A stretch of 64,000 nucleotides of DNA from Bacillus sp. MYb209 (GCF_002975175.1 NZ_PCNZ01000002.1:106230-170229), one strand, 5' to 3'; positions 49,106 to 58,878 are shown, counted from the first letter of the stretch. Notes: generated by a model from the letters alone, not told the origin. Program-made: numbers and translations.

Positions 49106-50854
49106 AAAATGAAACGGAGAATTATAATTGTTTTAATTTGTTTTATGGCTGTGATTTTTTTATTACTTTGTCGTTTAATCCAAATACAGATTATAGATAC
49201 GGAATCATTTACTGATCGAAATATCAATTTGATTGAAAAAAGTGTTACGCAACGAACACAATCACTTACAGTAGATAATGGAAGAGGGCATTTTACAGAT
49301 CGAAATGGTAAGGAAATTGGTGAAGAGAAATATCCAGTCTTAATTGTTTTTCCATTTTTACAAATAAAAAATGACATGTTAGAGAAAATTGCGCATATCA
49401 TTGGTGTGTCGAGACAAGAGATAAGACTGCAAATGAAAAATAAGAATGAAGCATTTATATTACGAAGGGGGAATATCCCATTTCAATTAACGCTCGAGCA
49501 GATGAAGAAGGTAAATCAATTAGATATTTTAGGTATTGTAGCAGCAGAAGTTCGACTGAAGCAAATGGGAGAGGCAAATCATTTAATTGGTGATGTGGGA
49601 GAGAATGAACAGGAATTTCAAAAGCGTTATGGAGAAATGAAAAAAACTTCGAAACAAACGCCAATTGGTATTTCTGGATTGCAACAATCATTTGATGAAT
49701 TTTTACTGACTGATGGAGAAGCGAAAGTACTATATCAAGTGGATCGACAAGGAGAACCGATTTTTGGGAAACAGGCGAAATACACTTCACCAGGAAATCC
49801 ATTTTATCCAGTTACTATTCAAACAACAATACATAAAACGTTGCAACGACGAGCAGAGAAGATTATAGATGAAAACGGAATAAAAAAAGGTGGGTTAGTA
49901 TTACTAGACATAAAGAATAGTGAAGTTTTAGCAATGGTAAGTAGGCCTTCTTTACAGATGAATGATAGGAGGATATATAAAGCTACACTTGAAAATCAAA
50001 TGTTAACTCCTCATTTTCCGGGGTCTGTTTTTAAAACAGTAGTTGCAGCAGCAGAAATTGATGAGAATTTGGTGCGGTTTAATCGTACATTTAACTGTAA
50101 TACGGATTTATACGGTGAAAATCTTCCACAAGTTATGATGGGGTCATTAAACTTTAAGGAAAGCTTTGCTAGAAGCTGTAATCGAACGTTTGCCGTATTA
50201 GGTGATGAACTAATGCAAAAGGATAGGGAAGTATTAGAAACGTATTTAGAGGCCTTAGGAGCAAGTAAGAAGGTAGGGTGGAAAGGTTCGGTATTTCATA
50301 CACCGGAATTTGAGCAATTGCCAGAAGAAAAGAGTGCTATTATTTGGGGGAGCGAAGAAAATAAAGATAGTAGAAAAGCGATTGCTCAAACGATGGTCGG
50401 ACAAAAAGATGTACGTGTGTCACCTCTAGCTATAGCGAATATGATGGCGACAATTGCTAGAGGTGGAGAGAAGATGGAAGTGAAAGCTGTGAAAAAAATA
50501 GTGTATAAAAATGGAACCGACTTTTTTACATTTGAAAATCATAAATTAAATGGGAAACAGCTTTCTTATGAAACGATGAAAAAATTACAACAGTTGTTAA
50601 GAGGTGTTGTAACGATGGAGAAAGGAACGGGAACCGCATTCCGTTCGTTGCCACTAACTGTCGCTGGAAAATCTGGGACGGCACAAACAGGAAAAGGAGA
50701 GAAGGTGAATCGCTGGTTTGCAGGTTATTTTCCATATGAAAACCCAAGATATGCTTTAGTTGTAGTTGATATAGAAACAGATAACGTAAATGTAGTTACA
50801 CCAGCTTTTGCAGAAATGGTAGAAGCAATTCATCAATTAGAAATTGAAAAGTAA
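49103..50854 (+). CDS. pbpI: Penicillin-binding protein (class B transpeptidase, PbpI/YrrR-like)
   Basis: A 583-residue class B PBP: an N-terminal signal-anchor (IIIVLICFMAVIFLLLCRLI), a dimerisation domain, and a transpeptidase domain with Ser308 in SVFK, SCN at 358-360, and KSG at 523-525 (KSGTAQTG). All catalytic motifs are present. It follows greA as yrrR/pbpI does in B. subtilis, where it is under forespore control. The start context is unusual because the RBS lies in a hairpin. Confidence 0.9.
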   Translation: MKMKRRIIIVLICFMAVIFLLLCRLIQIQIIDTESFTDRNINLIEKSVTQRTQSLTVDNGRGHFTDRNGKEIGEEKYPVLIVFPFLQIKNDMLEKIAHIIGVSRQEIRLQMKNKNEAFILRRGNIPFQLTLEQMKKVNQLDILGIVAAEVRLKQMGEANHLIGDVGENEQEFQKRYGEMKKTSKQTPIGISGLQQSFDEFLLTDGEAKVLYQVDRQGEPIFGKQAKYTSPGNPFYPVTIQTTIHKTLQRRAEKIIDENGIKKGGLVLLDIKNSEVLAMVSRPSLQMNDRRIYKATLENQMLTPHFPGSVFKTVVAAAEIDENLVRFNRTFNCNTDLYGENLPQVMMGSLNFKESFARSCNRTFAVLGDELMQKDREVLETYLEALGASKKVGWKGSVFHTPEFEQLPEEKSAIIWGSEENKDSRKAIAQTMVGQKDVRVSPLAIANMMATIARGGEKMEVKAVKKIVYKNGTDFFTFENHKLNGKQLSYETMKKLQQLLRGVVTMEKGTGTAFRSLPLTVAGKSGTAQTGKGEKVNRWFAGYFPYENPRYALVVVDIETDNVNVVTPAFAEMVEAIHQLEIEK

Positions 50855-50907
50855 TCTTGCAATTATTTATGAAATGTTTTCATTTCGTGAAAATATTATT
50901 GTAAATG

Positions 50908-50936
50908 TTCAACCTTTCTAGATTTAATGTTACAAT
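50908..50936 (+). promoter_or_regulatory. SigA promoter of yrrS
   Basis: TTCAAC at 50908-50913, a 17-base spacer, TACAAT at 50931-50936. A short inverted repeat GAAATGTTTTCATTTC precedes it at about 50872-50887. Confidence 0.6.
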
Positions 50937-50970
50937 AGCAAGTATGAAAAACTGCATGGAGGTTTGAAGA

Positions 50971-51630
50971 ATGGCAGGAGGATCTAGATTTCAACAGAAA
51001 CAACAAAAACGTCGTCAAAACGGTGTTTTAAATATTGCGATTGCTATTGTATTAGTAGCAGTAGCTATTGTAGCATATCAATTGTTTGTTCCTGACACAA
51101 AAGAGCAAGCGTCTTCTAGTGATAATAAAAAAGTAGCTCAGCAAACAACAAAAGAAAATAAAGCTGAGAAAGCTAAAGGTAAAGAAGAGACGAAGAAGAA
51201 CGAACAAGAGAAGGCAGAGGCTAAGAAGAAGGAAGAAGAAGAGAAGCAAAAGGCTGAAGAAGAAAAGAAAAAGGCTGAAGAAGAAGCAAAAGCAAAAGCT
51301 AATGAGAAAGTATCAGCTGAAAAAACACAGCCAAAGGCAACAGATGCTTATACGAAACCTTCTTGGAAGCCAGTAGGTACAGAACAAGGTGCATCACCTG
51401 CGATGACGTTTAAAAAAGGTTCAGCAGATTGGAATGAAATGAATCAAGCGATTTCCACTGCAATTGACGTTCCAGTAGAGCAATTAGTTATTCATAGAAT
51501 CGGAAATAACGGTAAGAATAAAGCGTACGGTAATGTCCAAGATAAGCAATCAGGTAAACAATATTATGTAAATATTGATTGGGTAGACAATGAGGGCTGG
51601 AAACCAGTACTTGTTCAAACTCTAAACTAA
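50971..51630 (+). CDS. yrrS: DUF1510 protein YrrS
   Basis: A 219-residue protein: a basic N-terminus (RFQQKQQKRRQNG), one transmembrane helix (about residues 18-36), a long Lys/Glu/Ala-rich coiled coil (residues about 45-115), and a C-terminal DUF1510 domain (VPVEQLVIHRIGNNGKNKAY, YYVNIDWVDNEGWKPVLVQ). It is anchored outside the membrane; in B. subtilis yrrS is coupled to pbpI and linked to sporulation. Confidence 0.87.
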   Translation: MAGGSRFQQKQQKRRQNGVLNIAIAIVLVAVAIVAYQLFVPDTKEQASSSDNKKVAQQTTKENKAEKAKGKEETKKNEQEKAEAKKKEEEEKQKAEEEKKKAEEEAKAKANEKVSAEKTQPKATDAYTKPSWKPVGTEQGASPAMTFKKGSADWNEMNQAISTAIDVPVEQLVIHRIGNNGKNKAYGNVQDKQSGKQYYVNIDWVDNEGWKPVLVQTLN

Positions 51631-51664
51631 AAAAGAGAGGCTCTTAAGAGCCTCTCTTTTTTAG
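51629..51664. terminator. Bidirectional terminator
   Basis: AAAAGAGAGGCTCTTAAGAGCCTCTCTTTTTT, a palindrome between convergent yrrS and yrzA, written here as a 32-base self-complementary unit centred at about 51645. Confidence 0.9.
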
Positions 51665-51880
51665 TTAGCGTAATTTCTTTAATTTAAAATGAACAACCGC
51701 ACTATAATAAGGTCTTTTGCTTTCAGGATCCATAACCATTTGATGTGAGATGTGATGTACTTCGAGCATAAGTGCTTTATTATTATCAATTTGCTCGCTA
51801 ATTTTTTTTTCTAAAGAAGCTAAGTCCGCCGCTTCAAAAAACTCTACTTTATCTTCTAACATTTCAAAGGTAAATGACAC
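51665..51880 (-). CDS. yrzA: DUF2536 protein YrzA
   Basis: A 71-residue soluble protein (MSFTFEMLEDKVEFFEAADL, ALMLEVHHISHQMVMDPESK) of the DUF2536 family; the function is unknown. The minus-strand RBS GGAGAGGGG lies upstream of ATG 51880. Position and orientation are as in B. subtilis. Confidence 0.87.
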   Translation of the reverse strand: MSFTFEMLEDKVEFFEAADLASLEKKISEQIDNNKALMLEVHHISHQMVMDPESKRPYYSAVVHFKLKKLR

Positions 51881-52016
51881 GAAGACGACCCCTCTCCTAT
51901 GTAATTACCTATAGTGTAACAAAGAAAAGAAGGAAATACTACGTACATTTCAATTGACATTTTTAGAAAGAGGGAATATCATACTGATAAAACCGATAAG
52001 AAAAAGGGGAATTTTT

Positions 52017-52655
52017 ATGGGTACAGAATTTAATGGTCTATTTGATGAGTGGGCTCATACGTACGACTCATTTGTACAAGGCGAAGATATACAATATAAA
52101 GAAGTTTTCGCCCATTATGAGGACATTTTAGAGGATGTAGTTAACAAATCATTTGGTAACGTATTAGAATTTGGTGTAGGTACTGGCAATTTAACAAATA
52201 AATTATTACTTGCTGGTCGCACAGTTTACGGTATAGAACCGTCACGCGAAATGCGTACTATTGCAGAAGAGAAATTACCAAAAGAGTTTTCAATTACAGA
52301 GGGTGATTTTCTTTCATTTGAAGTCCCAAATTCAATCGATACTATTGTGAGCACTTACGCATTTCATCATTTAACAGATGAAGAAAAAGACGTAGCAATT
52401 GCGAAGTATAGTCAATTGCTAAACAAAGGTGGTAAAATAGTGTTTGCTGATACGATATTTGCAGATCAAGATGCATATGATAAAACTGTCGAAGTAGCAA
52501 GACAAAGAGGTTTTCATCAGTTAGCAAACGATTTGCAAACAGAATACTATACACGTATTCCTATCATGCAATCTATTTTTGAAAACAATGGCTTCTATGT
52601 AACGTTTACGAGATTAAATCATTTCGTTTGGGTAATGGAGGCAACTAAGCAATAG
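52017..52655 (+). CDS. yrrT: SAM-dependent methyltransferase YrrT
   Basis: A 212-residue class I methyltransferase: motif [19 protein letters not shown], post-[15 protein letters not shown]. It is the first gene of yrrT-mtnN-mccA-mccB, the methionine-to-cysteine recycling operon repressed by CymR in B. subtilis. The substrate is unknown. The start is ATG 52017 with AAAGGGGA upstream; the longer frame from 51954 lies in promoter DNA. Confidence 0.9.
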   Translation: MGTEFNGLFDEWAHTYDSFVQGEDIQYKEVFAHYEDILEDVVNKSFGNVLEFGVGTGNLTNKLLLAGRTVYGIEPSREMRTIAEEKLPKEFSITEGDFLSFEVPNSIDTIVSTYAFHHLTDEEKDVAIAKYSQLLNKGGKIVFADTIFADQDAYDKTVEVARQRGFHQLANDLQTEYYTRIPIMQSIFENNGFYVTFTRLNHFVWVMEATKQ

Positions 52656-52669
52656 AAAGAGGGATTAGA

Positions 52670-53365
52670 TTGAGAATTGCTGTAATTGGAGCAATGGAAG
52701 AAGAAGTACGTATTTTACGTGACAAACTAGAACAAGCAGAAACAGAAACTGTTGCAGGTTCTGAATTTACGAAAGGGCTATTGGCAGGACATGAAGTAAT
52801 CTTGCTAAAGTCTGGTATTGGTAAAGTAAATGCAGCGATGTCAACGACAATTTTATTAGAAAGATATAAACCTGAAAAAGTAATCAACACTGGTTCAGCT
52901 GGTGGATTCCACCATTCTTTAAATGTTGGAGATGTGGTTATTTCAACAGAAGTTCGTCACCATGACGTAGATGTAACAGCATTTAACTACGAATATGGTC
53001 AAGTGCCAGGAATGCCACCTGGATTTAAAGCTGATGAGGCATTAGTTGCATTAGCTGAGAAATGTATGCAGGCGGAAGAAAATATTCAAGTTGTAAAAGG
53101 TATGATTGCAACAGGTGATTCATTTATGAGTGATCCGAACCGTGTTGCAGCAATTCGTGATAAATTTGAAGATCTTTATGCAGTAGAAATGGAAGCAGCA
53201 GCTGTTGCGCAAGTATGCCACCAATATGAAGTTCCATTTGTTATTATTCGTGCACTTTCTGATATTGCTGGTAAAGAATCAAATGTTTCATTTGATCAAT
53301 TTTTAGATCAAGCAGCTCTTCATTCTACAAACTTTATCGTAAAAGTACTAGAAGAGTTAAAGTAA
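52670..53365 (+). CDS. mtnN: 5'-methylthioadenosine/S-adenosylhomocysteine nucleosidase
   Basis: A 231-residue nucleosidase: [15 protein letters not shown] with the catalytic base Glu, [18 protein letters not shown], and [16 protein letters not shown] with RALSDIAGK. It hydrolyses SAH and MTA, releasing adenine (salvaged by Apt, encoded at 19 kb) and S-ribosylhomocysteine. The start is TTG 52670 behind AAAGAGGG. Confidence 0.96.
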   Translation: MRIAVIGAMEEEVRILRDKLEQAETETVAGSEFTKGLLAGHEVILLKSGIGKVNAAMSTTILLERYKPEKVINTGSAGGFHHSLNVGDVVISTEVRHHDVDVTAFNYEYGQVPGMPPGFKADEALVALAEKCMQAEENIQVVKGMIATGDSFMSDPNRVAAIRDKFEDLYAVEMEAAAVAQVCHQYEVPFVIIRALSDIAGKESNVSFDQFLDQAALHSTNFIVKVLEELK

Positions 53366-53371
53366 TGTAAC

Positions 53372-53424
53372 AAAAAGGCAACTGTCTCATATAAAGAAAA
53401 TACATACAGTTGCCTTTTCTTTAT
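53372..53424 (+). terminator. Hairpin between mtnN and mccA
   Basis: AAAAAGGCAACTGT and ACAGTTGCCTTTTCTTT enclose a loop of about 20 bases. It would reduce read-through into mccA, which has its own RBS but no obvious promoter. Confidence 0.75.
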
Positions 53425-53447
53425 TGGCAAATAAGGGGGAGAACACG

Positions 53448-54371
53448 ATGAATGTATATCGTGGAGTTCATGAGTTGATTGGCCATACACCAATCGTAGA
53501 AATTACTCGTTTTTCACTTCCGAAAGGAGTCCGTTTATTTGCAAAGCTTGAATTTTACAACCCAGGCGGAAGCGTTAAGGATCGTTTAGGAAGAGAATTA
53601 ATCGAAGATGCGTTAGAAAAAGGGCTTGTTGCAGAGGGCGGAACAATCATTGAACCGACGGCTGGAAATACCGGCATTGGACTGGCACTTGCAGCGTTAG
53701 AACATGATTTACGCGTCATTGTTTGTGTACCAGAGAAATTTAGTATCGAAAAACAAGAATTAATGAAAGCACTAGGTGCCAAGGTCGTGCATACACCGAC
53801 TGAGCAAGGAATGACCGGCGCAATTGCAAAGGCAAAAGAATTAGTAAAGGAAATACCAAATTCATACTCTCCAAGTCAGTTTGCTAATGAAGCAAACCCT
53901 CGTGCTTATTTCAAAACACTAGGTCCTGAACTTTGGGACGCACTGAATGGAGAGATTAACATATTTGTTGCGGGTGCAGGAACTGGCGGGACGTTTATGG
54001 GAACTGCGTCTTATTTAAAAGAAAAAAATATTGATATTAAAACGGTTATTGTAGAACCAGAAGGATCCATTTTAAATGGCGGCAAAGCTGGTTCACATGA
54101 AACAGAAGGTATTGGTCTTGAATTCATTCCACCATTTTTAAAAACATCTTATTTTGATGAAATTCATACGATTTCTGATCGAAATGCATTTTTACGTGTA
54201 AAAGAATTGGCGCAAAAGGAAGGTCTTCTCGTTGGAAGCTCTTCAGGAGCGGCATTCCATGCAAGCTTGCTTGAGGCTGAGAAAGCAAAACCAGACACAA
54301 ATATTGTAACGATTTTTCCAGATAGTAGTGAGCGTTATTTAAGTAAAGATATATACAAAGGATGGGAATAA
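53448..54371 (+). CDS. mccA: O-acetylserine-dependent cystathionine beta-synthase MccA
   Basis: A 307-residue fold-type II PLP enzyme of the cysteine synthase family: PLP Lys in NPGGSVKDRLGRELI, EPTAGNTGIGLALAAL, GAGTGGTFMGTASYL, VGSSSGAAFHASL. With MccB it converts homocysteine to cysteine by reverse transsulfuration. The start is ATG 53448 (RBS AAGGGGGA). Cysteine synthase activity on sulfide is the alternative, but the mccB context favours MccA. Confidence 0.93.
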   Translation: MNVYRGVHELIGHTPIVEITRFSLPKGVRLFAKLEFYNPGGSVKDRLGRELIEDALEKGLVAEGGTIIEPTAGNTGIGLALAALEHDLRVIVCVPEKFSIEKQELMKALGAKVVHTPTEQGMTGAIAKAKELVKEIPNSYSPSQFANEANPRAYFKTLGPELWDALNGEINIFVAGAGTGGTFMGTASYLKEKNIDIKTVIVEPEGSILNGGKAGSHETEGIGLEFIPPFLKTSYFDEIHTISDRNAFLRVKELAQKEGLLVGSSSGAAFHASLLEAEKAKPDTNIVTIFPDSSERYLSKDIYKGWE

Positions 54372-54374
54372 AAA

Positions 54375-55508
54375 ATGAGAGCAAAGACAAAGTTAATTCA
54401 TGGTATTCGCATAGGAGAACCTTCAACTGGATCTGTAAACGTGCCGATATATCAAACGAGTACGTACAAACAAGAAGCAGTTGGTAAGCACCAAGGATAT
54501 GAATATTCTAGAACTGGTAATCCAACTCGTTCAGCTTTAGAAGAAATGATTGCAGTGTTAGAAAATGGTCATGCAGGATTTGCATTTGGTTCAGGGATGG
54601 CAGCTATTACAGCAACTATTATGCTATTCTCAAAAGGAGATCACGTCATTTTAACAGATGATGTTTACGGTGGAACGTATCGTATTATCACGAAAGTATT
54701 AAATCGTTTCGGTATTGAGCATACTTTTGTAGACACAACAAACTTGGAGGAAGTTGTAGAAGCAATTCGTCCAAATACGAAAGCGATTTATGTGGAAACA
54801 CCAACGAATCCATTACTGAAAATTACTGATATTAAGAAAATATCCACTCTTGCTAAAGAAAACGATTTATTAACAATTATTGATAACACATTCATGACGC
54901 CATATTGGCAGTCGCCAATTTCCTTAGGAGCAGACATTGTACTTCATAGTGCAACGAAATATTTAGGTGGGCATAGTGATGTAGTTGCAGGCCTAGTAGT
55001 TGTAAATAGTCTGCAACTAGCAGAAGACCTTCATTTCGTACAAAACTCAACAGGAGGTATTCTTGGACCACAAGATAGCTTCTTACTACTTCGCGGTTTA
55101 AAAACATTAGGAATTCGTATGGAAGAGCATGAAATAAATTCACGCGCAATTGCTGAGTTTTTAAATAACCATCCGAAAGTAAATAAAGTATATTATCCAG
55201 GTCTTGAATCACATCAAAATCACGAATTAGCAACAGAACAGGCGAATGGATTTGGTGCAATCATCTCATTCGATGTAGATAGTGAGGAAACATTAAATAG
55301 AGTACTTGAGAAGTTACAATACTTCACACTTGCTGAAAGCTTAGGAGCAGTAGAAAGTTTAATTTCTATTCCATCACAAATGACACATGCGTCTATTCCG
55401 GCTGATCGCCGTAAAGAATTAGGGATTACAGATACACTAATTCGTATTTCTGTCGGTATTGAAGATGGTGAAGATTTGATTGAAGATTTAGCACAAGCGT
55501 TAGCATAA
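54375..55508 (+). CDS. mccB: Cystathionine gamma-lyase / homocysteine gamma-lyase MccB
   Basis: A 377-residue Cys/Met-metabolism PLP enzyme: YEYSRTGNPTRSALEEMIA, FGSGMAAITATIML, YVETPTNPLLKITDI, PLP Lys in VLHSATKYLGGHSDVVAG. It cleaves the cystathionine formed by MccA to cysteine. It starts three bases after mccA. Confidence 0.95.
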   Translation: MRAKTKLIHGIRIGEPSTGSVNVPIYQTSTYKQEAVGKHQGYEYSRTGNPTRSALEEMIAVLENGHAGFAFGSGMAAITATIMLFSKGDHVILTDDVYGGTYRIITKVLNRFGIEHTFVDTTNLEEVVEAIRPNTKAIYVETPTNPLLKITDIKKISTLAKENDLLTIIDNTFMTPYWQSPISLGADIVLHSATKYLGGHSDVVAGLVVVNSLQLAEDLHFVQNSTGGILGPQDSFLLLRGLKTLGIRMEEHEINSRAIAEFLNNHPKVNKVYYPGLESHQNHELATEQANGFGAIISFDVDSEETLNRVLEKLQYFTLAESLGAVESLISIPSQMTHASIPADRRKELGITDTLIRISVGIEDGEDLIEDLAQALA

Positions 55509-55510
55509 TG

Positions 55511-55545
55511 AGAAAGTACTGCTTATAGAGCAGTGCTTTTTAAAA
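55511..55545 (+). terminator. Terminator after mccB
   Basis: AAAGTACTGC and GCAGTGCTTTTTAAA. Confidence 0.7.
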
Positions 55546-55551
55546 GGTTTT

Positions 55552-55570
55552 TTGTGAAAAGTTTCACAAA
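55552..55570 (+). promoter_or_regulatory. Rex operator 1 upstream of adhE
   Basis: TTGTGAAAAGTTTCACAAA. The palindrome TTGTGAAA...TTTCACAA is the Rex-family site. NADH-sensing Rex represses fermentation genes such as adhE. Confidence 0.85.
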
Positions 55571-55636
55571 ATGGACATACACAAATAAAATGATTTCATG
55601 TATAGTGAAGTCATGAAATATTACTCACGAACAATC

Positions 55637-55655
55637 TTGTGAAAAGTTTCACAAA
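55637..55655 (+). promoter_or_regulatory. Rex operator 2 upstream of adhE
   Basis: An identical 19-base copy, TTGTGAAAAGTTTCACAAA, 85 bases (about eight helical turns) after the first and 110 bases before adhE. Confidence 0.85.
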
Positions 55656-55764
55656 CAATGAGATTCATGTAGGAAGGCAACTCTATTTTTTTACGCTAAT
55701 CGGGACTTATTATGACCTATAGGGACTTATAAGGGCCATGATAACAGAATAGGAGGAAATTTAC

Positions 55765-58368
55765 ATGGTAGTCAAAGAGAAAGCTGTAAATGAAATGCAA
55801 GAGGTAAAAGAGATGATTGATACGTTAGTGAAGAACGGTCAAAAAGCTTTACAAGCATTAGAAGGTTTTACACAAGAGCAAATTGACAACATTGTTCATG
55901 AAATGGCGCTTGCAGGTGTTGATCAACATATGCCGCTTGCGAAGTTGGCTGTTGAAGAAACGGGTCGTGGTGTATATGAAGACAAATGTATTAAAAATAT
56001 TTTTGCTACTGAATATATTTGGCATAGTATAAAGAAAGACAAAACGGTAGGAATTATTCATGAAGATCCTCATGAAGAAATAATAGAAATTGCGGAACCG
56101 GTTGGTGTAGTAGCTGGAGTAACGCCAGTAACGAATCCAACGTCGACAACGATGTTTAAAGCATTAATCGCGATAAAAACGAGAAATCCAATTATTTTCG
56201 CTTTCCATCCTTCTGCACAAAAATGTTCTATTGCAGCAGCGAAAACAGTATACGATGCTGCATTGAAGGCTGGTGCACCAAAGCACTGCATTCAATGGAT
56301 TGACAGACCTTCTGTCGAAGCAACGAAACAATTAATGAATCATGAAGGTGTTGCGCTCGTTCTAGCAACTGGAGGAGCTGGTATGGTGAAATCAGCGTAT
56401 TCTACTGGCAAACCAGCGTTAGGTGTAGGGCCAGGTAATGTACCATGTTACATAGAGAAATCGGCACATGTAAAACGTGCTGTTAATGATTTAATTTTAT
56501 CGAAAACATTTGATAACGGTATGATTTGTGCATCTGAACAAGCTATCATTGTAGATAAGGAAATCTATGATGATGTTAAAACAGAAATGATAGCAAATAA
56601 TTGTTACTTTGTAACAGAAGAAGAGAGAAAAGAGTTAGAAAAGCTTGTTATTAATGAAAACACATGTGCAGTAAATAGTGATATTGTTGGGAAATCAGCA
56701 CAGTATATTGCCGAATTAGTAGGGATCACTGTACCTGAAGATACAAAAATGCTTGTAGCTGAAATTAAAGGGATCGGAGCAGCGTATCCACTATCTCGTG
56801 AAAAACTGAGTCCAGTATTAGCTTGTGTAAAAGCAAATTCATTAGAAGAAGGATTTACATATTGCGAAGAAATGTTGAATCTTGGTGGTTTAGGACATTC
56901 AGCAGTCATCCATTCTACAAATAAAGAAGTGCAAAAACAATTTGGTTTGCGTATGAAAGCTTGCCGTCTCATTGTAAATGCCCCTTCATCACAAGGTGGA
57001 ATAGGTGATATATACAATGGGTTTATTCCATCACTTACACTTGGATGTGGTTCCTATGGGAAAAATTCAGTTTCCCAAAACGTAACAGCTACTCATTTAT
57101 TAAATATAAAAAGGCTGGCAAATAGAAAAAAGAGTATGCAGTGGTTCAAATTACCACCAAAAATTTATTTTGAAAAACATGCTACAGCATATTTAGCAAA
57201 CATGCCTAATATTTCACGCGCATTTATTGTAACGGATCCAGGAATGGTTGAGCATGGATATGTAGATACGGTCACGCACTATTTACGTAAACATGCAAGT
57301 GACGTGAAAGTCGAGGTTTTCTTCGAGGTTGAGCCAGATCCATCAGATGAAACTGTTTTTAAAGGTGCGGACATGATGAAAAGCTTTAAGCCAGATGTAA
57401 TTATCGCACTTGGTGGTGGTTCAGCTATGGATGCAGCAAAAGGGATGTGGCTTTTCTATGAGCACCCAGAAACAACATTCTATGGAATTAAACAGAAATT
57501 TTTAGATATAAGAAAACGTACATGTAAGTATCCGAAATTGGGAAATAAAGCACAATTTGTTGCAATCCCAACAACATCAGGGACTGGATCAGAAGTGACG
57601 CCATTTGCAGTTATTACAGATAAGAAAAATAATATAAAATATCCGCTTGCTGATTATGAATTAACACCAGATGTAGCAATTGTTGATCCACAATTTGTCA
57701 TGACAGTACCACCTCATGTAACAGCAGATACTGGCATGGACGTATTAACACATGCAATTGAAGCGTATGTGTCCGTTATGGCAAATGACTATACAGATGG
57801 TTTAGCATTAAAAGCAATTGATCTCGTATTTAAATATTTACCGAGAGCATATAAAGATGGAAATGATGAAGAAGCACGAGAAAAAATGCATAACGCTTCT
57901 GCAATCGCAGGGATGGCATTTGCTAATTCTTTCCTTGGTATTAATCATAGTTTAGCACATAAAATTGGACCGGAATTCCATATTCCACACGGACGTGCAA
58001 ATGCAATCCTTATGCCGCATGTAGTCCGCTATAATGCTATTAAGCCAAGGAAACATGCATTGTTCCCAAAATATGAGCACTTTGTGGCAGATGAACGTTA
58101 CGCACATATTGCGAGAATGCTCGGGCTTCCAGCAAGCTCAACAGCAGAAGGTGTGGAATCACTTATCCAATCAATTATTGCGCTTGGGAAAAAATTGAAT
58201 ATTAATATGAGTATCGCAGGACAAGGAGTCGCTAAAGAACAATTTGAAGCGGTTGTTGGAATATTAGCAGAAAGAGCGTTTGAAGATCAGTGTACAACAG
58301 CTAATCCAAAATTGCCGCTCATTTCAGAGCTACAAGAAGTCTATATGGAAGCGTATAAAGGCGTATAA
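55765..58368 (+). CDS. adhE: Bifunctional acetaldehyde-CoA / alcohol dehydrogenase AdhE
   Basis: An 867-residue fusion. The N-terminal acetylating aldehyde dehydrogenase has the catalytic Cys in [13 protein letters not shown] and [11 protein letters not shown]. The C-terminal iron-dependent alcohol dehydrogenase, from about residue 455, has [30 protein letters not shown], and the iron ligands in [19 protein letters not shown]. It reduces acetyl-CoA to ethanol and regenerates NAD in anaerobic growth. Two Rex sites lie upstream. It sits between mccB and yrhC, which are adjacent in B. subtilis. Confidence 0.97.
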   Translation: MVVKEKAVNEMQEVKEMIDTLVKNGQKALQALEGFTQEQIDNIVHEMALAGVDQHMPLAKLAVEETGRGVYEDKCIKNIFATEYIWHSIKKDKTVGIIHEDPHEEIIEIAEPVGVVAGVTPVTNPTSTTMFKALIAIKTRNPIIFAFHPSAQKCSIAAAKTVYDAALKAGAPKHCIQWIDRPSVEATKQLMNHEGVALVLATGGAGMVKSAYSTGKPALGVGPGNVPCYIEKSAHVKRAVNDLILSKTFDNGMICASEQAIIVDKEIYDDVKTEMIANNCYFVTEEERKELEKLVINENTCAVNSDIVGKSAQYIAELVGITVPEDTKMLVAEIKGIGAAYPLSREKLSPVLACVKANSLEEGFTYCEEMLNLGGLGHSAVIHSTNKEVQKQFGLRMKACRLIVNAPSSQGGIGDIYNGFIPSLTLGCGSYGKNSVSQNVTATHLLNIKRLANRKKSMQWFKLPPKIYFEKHATAYLANMPNISRAFIVTDPGMVEHGYVDTVTHYLRKHASDVKVEVFFEVEPDPSDETVFKGADMMKSFKPDVIIALGGGSAMDAAKGMWLFYEHPETTFYGIKQKFLDIRKRTCKYPKLGNKAQFVAIPTTSGTGSEVTPFAVITDKKNNIKYPLADYELTPDVAIVDPQFVMTVPPHVTADTGMDVLTHAIEAYVSVMANDYTDGLALKAIDLVFKYLPRAYKDGNDEEAREKMHNASAIAGMAFANSFLGINHSLAHKIGPEFHIPHGRANAILMPHVVRYNAIKPRKHALFPKYEHFVADERYAHIARMLGLPASSTAEGVESLIQSIIALGKKLNINMSIAGQGVAKEQFEAVVGILAERAFEDQCTTANPKLPLISELQEVYMEAYKGV

Positions 58369-58373
58369 TAGAT

Positions 58374-58406
58374 AAAAAAGAGCCGCATTTAAGCGGCTCT
58401 TTTTTA
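58374..58406 (+). terminator. Terminator after adhE
   Basis: AAAAAAGAGCCGC and GCGGCTCTTTTTT. Confidence 0.9.
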
Positions 58407-58494
58407 CTTTGGAAAACATCTCCCAGTTTGGTTCTATTTACTTGTCTTTAAGCTTAATAGAATGTGATAAAGTGAGGAGGGGAGTGATAAAGAG

Positions 58495-58731
58495 ATGAAA
58501 GAATTACAAGAAAAAATAGCAGATTATACTCGTTTCGGACAAGTACTTTTGTCTATAAGTACATTTTTAATGATCGGTTTATTAATTCCAAGTGGAGTCA
58601 AAAATATGGTGCAGTCTTTTGTTATGATGGGGAGTATTATTGTATTTTTAGTTCTTGCTTTTTTCTTCTTTAAGCGTGTTAGAACGATGCGTGACCAATT
58701 AGAGGAGAGCGAATATGAAGAAAATTGTTAA
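58495..58731 (+). CDS. yrhC: YrhC-like membrane protein
   Basis: A 78-residue protein with two hydrophobic helices (VLLSISTFLMIGLLIPSG and FVMMGSIIVFLVLAFFFF) and a charged tail RMRDQLEESEYEENC-like. It matches YrhC in size and neighbourhood (after mccAB in B. subtilis, here after adhE). The function is unknown. Confidence 0.75.
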   Translation: MKELQEKIADYTRFGQVLLSISTFLMIGLLIPSGVKNMVQSFVMMGSIIVFLVLAFFFFKRVRTMRDQLEESEYEENC

Positions 58732-58737
58732 ATAGGG

Positions 58738-58776
58738 CGCTACGAAAAGAAGAAATCTTTTTGTAGCGTTTTTTTA
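58738..58776 (+). terminator. Terminator after yrhC
   Basis: CGCTACGAAAAG and CTTTTTGTAGCGTTTTTTT. Confidence 0.88.
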
Positions 58777-58809
58777 TTTTTGTAGAAAATGTATGCGGTT
58801 TATATTGAC

Positions 58810-58829
58810 AATGATAATCCTTATCAATT
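58810..58829 (+). promoter_or_regulatory. Fur box 1 of iron ABC transporter operon
   Basis: AATGATAATCCTTATCAATT, palindromic around GATAAT...TTATC, 50 bases before the lipoprotein start. Confidence 0.8.
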
Positions 58830-58845
58830 AAAGTAGAATAGTAGT

Positions 58846-58866
58846 CAATGATTATCATTATCAATT
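58846..58866 (+). promoter_or_regulatory. Fur box 2 of iron ABC transporter operon
   Basis: AATGATTATCATTATCAATT (58847-58866) is a strong Fur match just before the RBS. With box 1 it flanks a possible -10 TAGAAT (58834-58839), fitting tight iron repression. Confidence 0.85.
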
Positions 58867-58878
58867 AGGGGTGAAAGA

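Noticed and set aside
51954-52016. N-terminal extension of YrrT
   Set aside because: Promoter and operator-like DNA; ATG 52017 has AAAGGGGA and gives the normal 212-residue protein.
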